Source: Nocardioides sp. | GTDB taxonomy: Bacteria; Actinomycetota; Actinomycetes; Propionibacteriales; Nocardioidaceae | Assembly (NCBI GenBank): GCA_030698375.1 | Contig: JAUYLL010000112.1 | Coordinates: 29,607-93,606 of the forward strand | Direction of reading: 5' to 3' | Length of the DNA: 64,000 nucleotides | The notes under the pieces: generated by a model | What the model saw: the letters and a program-made list of their open reading frames with translations, nothing else | Told to the model about the DNA's origin: nothing | Databases searched by the model: none | Translations under genes and position numbers: made by a program | In this document: positions 57,298 through 64,000 of the stretch, piece after piece | Layout of the letters: every line of letters starts with the position of its first letter | How positions within the stretch are numbered: the stretch's first letter is position 1

Positions 57298-57348
57298 GGC
57301 ATCGCCGTGGTGATGGTCGTCCTGGCCGTCTCGCTCGTCAGGGGCTGA
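57289..57348 (+). pseudogene. lysE: Terminal remnant of a lysE-type amino-acid exporter
   Basis: The plus strand reads WSDGGIAVVMVVLAVSLVRG followed by TGA (57346-57348), which resembles the last helix of LysE (VVVAVVMTALAIKLMLMG in Corynebacterium). No start and no earlier helix remain. In intact genomes lysE lies divergent from lysG, so the joint of this tail to the truncated lysG at ~57290-57300 is what one deletion across both 5' ends and the promoter would leave. Confidence 0.75.
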
Positions 57349-57367
57349 GGAGGGGCCTTGCCACACG

Positions 57368-57395
57368 GGTTGACATAATGTGGCTTATCGGCGGA
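57368..57395 (-). other. dif: Chromosome dimer resolution site dif (XerCD target)
   Basis: On the minus strand the 28 bases are an 11-base arm TCCGCCGATAA, a 6-base spacer GCCACA and an 11-base arm TTATGTCAACC. The actinobacterial dif consensus has the same layout (arms with CCGATAA and TTATGTCAA), and about 24 of 28 positions agree with it, including all of CCGATAA and ACATTATGTCAA. The inner bases are AT-rich in a >70% GC context. XerC/XerD act here to resolve chromosome dimers at the terminus, with FtsK. One copy is expected per chromosome; I see only this one. Confidence 0.85.
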
Positions 57396-57409
57396 CTGTT
57401 CGGGCTCGC

Positions 57410-57470
57410 GAGAGGGGTTGTGGCACCTCAGGCACGCAGAAACCCGCTCTCAGGGTGCGTGACGTGCCAC
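57410..57470. repeat. Nested inverted repeats next to dif
   Basis: GAGAGGGGTT (57410) pairs with AAACCCGCTCTC (57440), and GTGGCAC (57420) pairs with GTGCCAC (57464). The two stems are mutually interlocked, so only one forms at a time, unless as a pseudoknot. They fill the space between dif and the stop of the UvrA-like gene and may serve as its terminator. Confidence 0.4.
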
Positions 57471-57490
57471 GACGCCCGTTCGAGCGGCGC

Positions 57491-59896
<2,406 letters not shown>

Positions 59897-59952
59897 GGCC
59901 CCCCCTTGGTGCGGCTGCGTCCAGCAGACTACGCAAGCCGGAGCGCGCCTGG

Positions 59953-60495
59953 TCAGACCTTGGCGAGGTACCGGTGCGGCTCCGGCGGAAGCTCGACGCC
60001 GACCTGGTCTCCGGCTGACACGTCGCCGGAGCGGGCGGCGGTGGCCATGACACCGGCGAGCAGCGCAGGCGGCCCGGTGTCCCGTGGCCGGACGACGTGC
60101 TCGAGCAGCCCTGGGCGAAAGGCCTCGATCTGCTTGCAGGGGTTGCGCAGCCCGGTCACCACGACCACGGCCTTTTCCCCCAGGTGCAGGCGGGTGCCGA
60201 CGGGGAGCCCGAGCAGGTCGATGCCTCGGGTCGTGACGTTCTCCCCCAGCTCGCCAGGACGCACCGGGTGGCCGGCTGTGCCCAGGTCGTCGAGCAGTTC
60301 GGCGTGGAGGAGGTGCACCTGACGCAGGTTGGGCAGGGCGGGGTTGAACCGCACCCGCGAGCGGTGCTGGACCGTCGTCCCGCTGTGCGCGTCGCCCTCC
60401 ACGCCGAGTCCCTCGAGCAGCCGGACCCCCTCGACGGTCTCCTTGCTGAAGGCGTGCCGCGCGCTGCGGTGGACCGCGACGACCAGCGCCGTCAT
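59953..60495 (-). CDS. MOSC-domain protein (YiiM-like)
   Basis: 180 residues. GVEGDAHSG, NLRQVHLLHAELLDDL, PGELGENVTTRGIDLL and VTGLRNPCKQIEAF with the conserved Cys are typical of MOSC proteins, which carry molybdenum cofactor sulfur or reduce N-hydroxylated bases. ATG overlaps the aldo/keto reductase stop. Confidence 0.92.
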   Translation of the reverse strand: MTALVVAVHRSARHAFSKETVEGVRLLEGLGVEGDAHSGTTVQHRSRVRFNPALPNLRQVHLLHAELLDDLGTAGHPVRPGELGENVTTRGIDLLGLPVGTRLHLGEKAVVVVTGLRNPCKQIEAFRPGLLEHVVRPRDTGPPALLAGVMATAARSGDVSAGDQVGVELPPEPHRYLAKV

Positions 60496-61379
60496 GCCTC
60501 GTCGGCGTCGAGCCGGGCGAGCTCGTCCGGGCTGAGCTCCAGGTCGGCGGCGGCCGCCGAGTCGGTGATGGACTCCGGCCGCTTGGCACCCGGGATGGGC
60601 ACGACCACCGGGGACTGGGCGAGCTCCCAGGCGAGGGCGACCTGCTGGGCGCTGACCCCGCGGGCGGTCGCGACCTCGGCGAACGCCGGGTGCCGCTCGG
60701 CCAGCTCCTTGGCGTCGGCGAGGCCGCCCAGCGGGCTCCACGGCAGAAACGCCAGTCCCAGCTCCTCGCAGACGTCGATCTCCGGGCGGCTGGACCGGAA
60801 CTTCGGGGAGAACTGGTTCTGCACGCTCACCAGGTGGTCCCCGAGCACCGCGTGCGCCGCGCGGATCTGCTCCGGATCGGCGTTGGAGAGCCCGATCATC
60901 GCGACCTTGCCCGACCGCGCGATCTCGCTCAGCGTGCTGATGACCTCGTCGTACGGGACGTCGGGGTCGGGACGGTGGTGCTGCCACAGGGCGATCTGCT
61001 CCACCCCGAGGCGCTCAAGACTGGCGTCGACGGCCGCACGCAGGTGGCCGGGCGTGCTGTCGGTGTCCCAGCCCCCATCGTCGGTGCGGACGTGGCCACC
61101 CTTGGTGGCCAGGACGACCTCGTCGCGGAGACCGAGCTCGTCGAGCAGCCCGGCGACCAGCCGCTCGTTGGCACCGTGCGCAGCGGCCCCCCGCTCCCCC
61201 GGGCCGTAGGCGTCGGCGGTGTCGAGGAGGGTCACGCCGGCGTCGACGGCGGCCCGGAGCGTCGCGGCGAGCTGCTCGCGCGGCTGGGTCCCGCTCTGGT
61301 CGAAGGTCATCAGGCCGAGACCGACGGCGCCGACGTCGTGGCGGCCGACCGTGCTGTTGCCCAGGGTTCGTGTGTGCAT
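60492..61379 (-). CDS. Aldo/keto reductase
   Basis: 295 residues, NADPH-dependent TIM barrel. Catalytic Asp and Tyr in LDTADAYGPGE, Lys in ATKGG, His in LWQHHRPDP; C-terminal PIPGAKRPESI binds NADPH. Start ATG 61379. First gene of a pair with the MOSC gene. Substrate unknown. Confidence 0.93.
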   Translation of the reverse strand: MHTRTLGNSTVGRHDVGAVGLGLMTFDQSGTQPREQLAATLRAAVDAGVTLLDTADAYGPGERGAAAHGANERLVAGLLDELGLRDEVVLATKGGHVRTDDGGWDTDSTPGHLRAAVDASLERLGVEQIALWQHHRPDPDVPYDEVISTLSEIARSGKVAMIGLSNADPEQIRAAHAVLGDHLVSVQNQFSPKFRSSRPEIDVCEELGLAFLPWSPLGGLADAKELAERHPAFAEVATARGVSAQQVALAWELAQSPVVVPIPGAKRPESITDSAAAADLELSPDELARLDADEA

Positions 61380-61432
61380 GGGGCCCCTCCTACCCCGGCG
61401 CACCCCGACGGCAACCGTGGCACCGTGGTGCC

Positions 61433-61987
61433 ATGGACCACGGCGAGGTGCACGTCGACGCGCAGGGCCGTCCCGAGCCCCCGGTCGACGGTGACGAGGC
61501 CGCCACCCTGCTCGGCTTTCTCGAGTTCCACCGCGCGACGCTGGCCTGGAAGGTGGGCGGCCTCGACGCCGCGGGGCTGGCCGCGACGGTCGGCCGGTCG
61601 ACGATGACGTTGGGCGGGATGCTCAAGCACCTGGCCTACGTCGAGGACTGGTGGTGCGGACGTGTCCTGCACGGCCTCCCGGCGACCCCGCCCTGGGACG
61701 CCGTCGACTGGCGCTCCGACCCCGACTGGGACTGGCGCTCCGCCGCGGACGACTCCCCTGCGCGGCTCATGGAGCTCTGGCAGGCGACGGTGGGCCGCTC
61801 CCGCACCCAGGTCGTGGAGGCGCTGGCGGACGGTGGCCTCGCTCGTCCCTCTGCCCGGGCGTGGCCCGACGGTCGCCGTCCCAGCATGCGGTGGGTGCTG
61901 GTGCACCTGGTCGAGGAGTACGCGCGACACAACGGTCACGCCGACCTCCTCCGCGAGGCGTACGACGGCGCGCGGCAGGGCGAGTAG
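61433..61987 (+). CDS. DinB/DUF664 family protein
   Basis: 184 residues, four-helix bundle. MLKHLAYVEDWW and VHLVEEYARHNGHADLLRE supply the three metal-binding His of DinB-like thiol transferases (mycothiol-dependent in actinobacteria). ATG 61433, divergent from the aldo/keto reductase by 53 bases. Detoxification role is inferred. Confidence 0.9.
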   Translation: MDHGEVHVDAQGRPEPPVDGDEAATLLGFLEFHRATLAWKVGGLDAAGLAATVGRSTMTLGGMLKHLAYVEDWWCGRVLHGLPATPPWDAVDWRSDPDWDWRSAADDSPARLMELWQATVGRSRTQVVEALADGGLARPSARAWPDGRRPSMRWVLVHLVEEYARHNGHADLLREAYDGARQGE

Positions 61988-62002
61988 GACCCGAGGCGGC
62001 CC

Positions 62003-62200
62003 TCAGGACTCGCCGCGCTCGGCGGGCGTGGAGGTCTGTGTGGACTCCTCGCCGGTGTCCTCGGGTGCGTCGGTGCGCTCGTCGGACTCCCGCAGGATCT
62101 GCTCCGCCTGGGCGTGCGGGTCGTCGCTGCCCGCCTCCTGCTCCTCGGGGAGCAGGTTGGTGCGGCTGTCGACGCGGTCCTCGTCCGGTGTCTGGCTCAT
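62003..62200 (-). CDS. Small acidic disordered protein
   Basis: 65 residues, rich in Glu, Asp, Ser and Thr, without Cys or hydrophobic stretch. A GGAGGG site precedes ATG 62200. The central AQAEQILRESDERT could be a short helix. Unknown function; convergent with the DinB gene. Confidence 0.65.
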   Translation of the reverse strand: MSQTPDEDRVDSRTNLLPEEQEAGSDDPHAQAEQILRESDERTDAPEDTGEESTQTSTPAERGES

Positions 62201-62282
62201 GGAGCCCTCCTACCCCTCGCCGCCGGGTTCGAGTCCGGCGCTCAGCACACCAGCGGTTGTCGGCCCGTGCGAGAGTGCGGGC

Positions 62283-62699
62283 ATGACCCTGCTGCGGACG
62301 GTGCTCCGCGTCCTCCTCGGCGGGGCGCTGCTCTTCGCCGGCACCGCCCACCTGACCTTCGCCCGGGACGAGTTCGAGGCGCAGGTCCCGTCGTGGGTGC
62401 CGGTCGACACCGACCTGGTCATCCTCGGGTCAGGCGTCGTCGAGATCGGGCTGGGCGCCGCGCTGCTCGCGACGCCGCGTCGCTGGCGCCCGACGCTGGG
62501 GTGGGTCGTCGCGGCGTTCTTCGTCGCGATCTTCCCCGGCAACGTGGCGCAGTACGTCGAGGGCAAGGACGGCTTCGGTCTGGACACCGACCAGGCGCGG
62601 CTCACCCGGCTGTTCTTCCAGCCCGTGCTGATCGCCTGGGCGCTGTTCGCGACCGGCGCGCTGCGCGGTCGGCGTGGAAAGGGTCACGAGGGCACCTGA
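62283..62699 (+). CDS. DoxX-like membrane protein
   Basis: 138 residues, four helices: LLFAGTAHLTF in helix 1, VEIGLGAALLAT, VAAFFVAIFPGNVAQYV. GxxHF-type helix 1 and PGN in helix 3 are typical of the short DoxX group. Role unknown (quinone or thiol-linked in relatives). Monocistronic, 23 bases before pta. Confidence 0.8.
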   Translation: MTLLRTVLRVLLGGALLFAGTAHLTFARDEFEAQVPSWVPVDTDLVILGSGVVEIGLGAALLATPRRWRPTLGWVVAAFFVAIFPGNVAQYVEGKDGFGLDTDQARLTRLFFQPVLIAWALFATGALRGRRGKGHEGT

Positions 62700-62722
62700 C
62701 CCCGTCCCCCTAGTGTGTGGCC

Positions 62723-64000
62723 ATGGCCTCGAGCATCTACATCGCGTCGGCCGAGGGGTTCACCGGCAAGTCCACGGTCGCGCTGGGGCTGCTCGACCAG
62801 CTCTCCCGGGTCGTGGGTCGTATCGGTGTCTTCCGACCGGTCGTCCGCGGGGCTCGTGACGGACGTGACGACCGCGACCCCGTGCTCGAGCTGCTGCTCC
62901 ACCACGACGCGGTGTCGCTGGAGTACGACGAGTGCACGGCGGTCACCTACGACGACGTCCATGCCGACCCGGTCGCCGCGCTCGACCGGATCATCCAGCG
63001 GCACCACGAGGTGGCCGAGCGCTGTGACGCCGTGGTCGTGGTCGGGAGCGACTACACCGACATCGCGGCACCCACGGAGTTCTCCTTCAACGCACGGGTC
63101 GCTGCCAACATCGGCGCCCCCGTGGTCCTGGTGGTCAGTGGGTTCGAGCGCAGCTCCACGGAGATCAGCGGATTCGTCGGCATGCTCTTCGACGAGCTGC
63201 GTGCCCAGCACGCGCTGCCCCTCGCCGTCGTCGCCAACCGGGTCTCCGACGCGGGGGTGCTCGAGGAGCTGTCGGCCCGCGGCAGCACCGGCACGGAGCC
63301 GATCCCGTGGTACGCCGTCCCGGACGAGCCGCTGCTGAACGCGCCGAGCGTCCGCGAGCTGATGCTGGCCTGTCAGGGCCACCTCCTCCGCGGCGACGAG
63401 CAGCTGCTGAGCCGGGAGTCCACCGGTCTCGTGGTGGCGGCGATGACCATTCCCCACGTCCTCGAGCGACTGTTCGAGGGCTGCGCGGTGATCACCCCCG
63501 GTGACCGCCCCGAGATCGTCCTCGGCGTGCTCGCCGCCCACACCTCGACCAGCTTCCCGCAGGTCTCGGCGATCATCCTCAACGGAGGAATCCCGCTCGC
63601 GCCCCAGATCCTGACCCTGCTCGACGGCATCGAGGCCAGCACGCCGATCATCGCCACCGATCTCGGCACGCACGCCACGACCGCGGCCCTGACCGGGCTC
63701 CGTGGACGGCTCACCGAGGACGCCCCGCGCAAGATCGCGACGGCGCTCGCGCTGTTCTCCGAACACGTGGACGGTGAAGCGCTCGTGGACCGCCTCCACC
63801 TGACGCGTTCGGAAGCGGTCACGCCCCTGATGTTCGAGCAGCAGCTGATCGACGCGGCCACCTCAGACCGTCGCCACGTGGTCCTCCCCGAGGGCGAGGA
63901 GGAGAGGATCCTGCGCGCCGCTGACATCTTGCTGCGGCGGGGCGTCGCAGACCTGACCCTCCTGGGTGAACCGGGGGCGATCGCGGCGAAGGCGGCCTCC
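62723..64000 (+). CDS. pta: Phosphate acetyltransferase, long form (3' end outside window)
   Basis: 426 residues seen. An N-terminal P-loop domain (AEGFTGKST, ~10-18) of the dethiobiotin-synthetase type spans ~1-200, a DRTGG domain ~205-370, then the start of the phosphotransacetylase domain (VLPEGEEERILRAAD). Long Pta enzymes make acetyl phosphate from acetyl-CoA; the N-terminal domains are regulatory. The catalytic part and probably ackA lie past the right edge. ATG 62723. Confidence 0.95.
   Translation, partial: MASSIYIASAEGFTGKSTVALGLLDQLSRVVGRIGVFRPVVRGARDGRDDRDPVLELLLHHDAVSLEYDECTAVTYDDVHADPVAALDRIIQRHHEVAERCDAVVVVGSDYTDIAAPTEFSFNARVAANIGAPVVLVVSGFERSSTEISGFVGMLFDELRAQHALPLAVVANRVSDAGVLEELSARGSTGTEPIPWYAVPDEPLLNAPSVRELMLACQGHLLRGDEQLLSRESTGLVVAAMTIPHVLERLFEGCAVITPGDRPEIVLGVLAAHTSTSFPQVSAIILNGGIPLAPQILTLLDGIEASTPIIATDLGTHATTAALTGLRGRLTEDAPRKIATALALFSEHVDGEALVDRLHLTRSEAVTPLMFEQQLIDAATSDRRHVVLPEGEEERILRAADILLRRGVADLTLLGEPGAIAAKAAS

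Noticed and set aside
57410..57470. tRNA or small RNA suggested by the strong stems
   Set aside because: No cloverleaf, TTC arm or CCA end; the two stems exclude each other. Kept as inverted repeats only.

Overview
The window is a high-GC, gene-dense stretch of an actinobacterial chromosome. It contains no rRNA, tRNA, CRISPR array, prophage or insertion sequence that I can see. The gene set fits Nocardioidaceae (a Nocardioides-like organism): pgsA-DUF881-sbp-DUF881-gcvH-garA-MerR-BFN-MerR-gcvP in the order known from Mycobacterium tuberculosis Rv1822-Rv1832, a CE1758/CE1759-type flavin pair, a DUF5994 protein, many GTG starts, and ATGA/GTGA stop-start overlaps. The genus is an inference; the phylum is not in doubt.

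Layout. 1-6300: a PKD/polysaccharide-deacetylase gene cut by the left edge, a Ca2+/Na+ exchanger, a CPBP protease, a universal stress protein and an ABC exporter whose permease is two ABC-2 halves fused in one chain. 6430-11500: a three-gene cassette of a tiny secreted Cys/His peptide, a secreted Asp-box plus VWA protein with a C-terminal anchor, and an FtsH paralogue, preceded by a Zur/Fur-like dyad. 11490-13315: a broken sulfotransferase-like gene and a CueP copper-binding lipoprotein. 13370-17875: a TPP riboswitch and thiO-thiS-thiG-thiE-thiC. 17865-20683: a four-gene envelope thiol-redox operon led by an ArsR-rhodanese fusion. 20750-27620: acyl-CoA synthetase, nitroreductase, DHA2 exporter, NagZ-like lipoprotein, nicotinamidase and small proteins.

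27700-36590 is the conserved pgsA-gcvP block, which links membrane/division-associated DUF881 and small basic proteins with the glycine cleavage H protein, the FHA regulator GarA and two MerR regulators. A glycine riboswitch precedes gcvP. 36600-49800: beta-lactamase-fold hydrolase, TldE/TldD, SbcC/SbcD, FdhD, a divergent PAP2-like protein, oxidoreductases, an esterase and an ABM monooxygenase. 49900-56480: luciferase-like oxidoreductase with its FMN reductase, an SDR, a pterin-dehydratase/VOC fusion, a 51-residue Gly/Arg-rich protein, a membrane Ser/Thr kinase and small conserved proteins.

At 56555-57395 lies what I consider the most informative spot. The C-terminal part of a LysG/ArgP regulator and, on the other strand, the last codons of a LysE exporter are joined head to head with both 5' halves and the shared promoter missing. 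Twenty bases further on is a 28-bp sequence matching the actinobacterial XerCD dif site, which would place this window at the replication terminus. Beyond it are a UvrA-like ABC protein, MOSC and aldo/keto reductase genes, a DinB protein, small proteins, a DoxX-like membrane protein and a phosphate acetyltransferase cut by the right edge.

No stretch longer than 300 bases lacks a gene. The longest gaps (about 200-230 bases, before 6520, 13539, 22600, 32875 and 33704) hold the regulatory sites listed.
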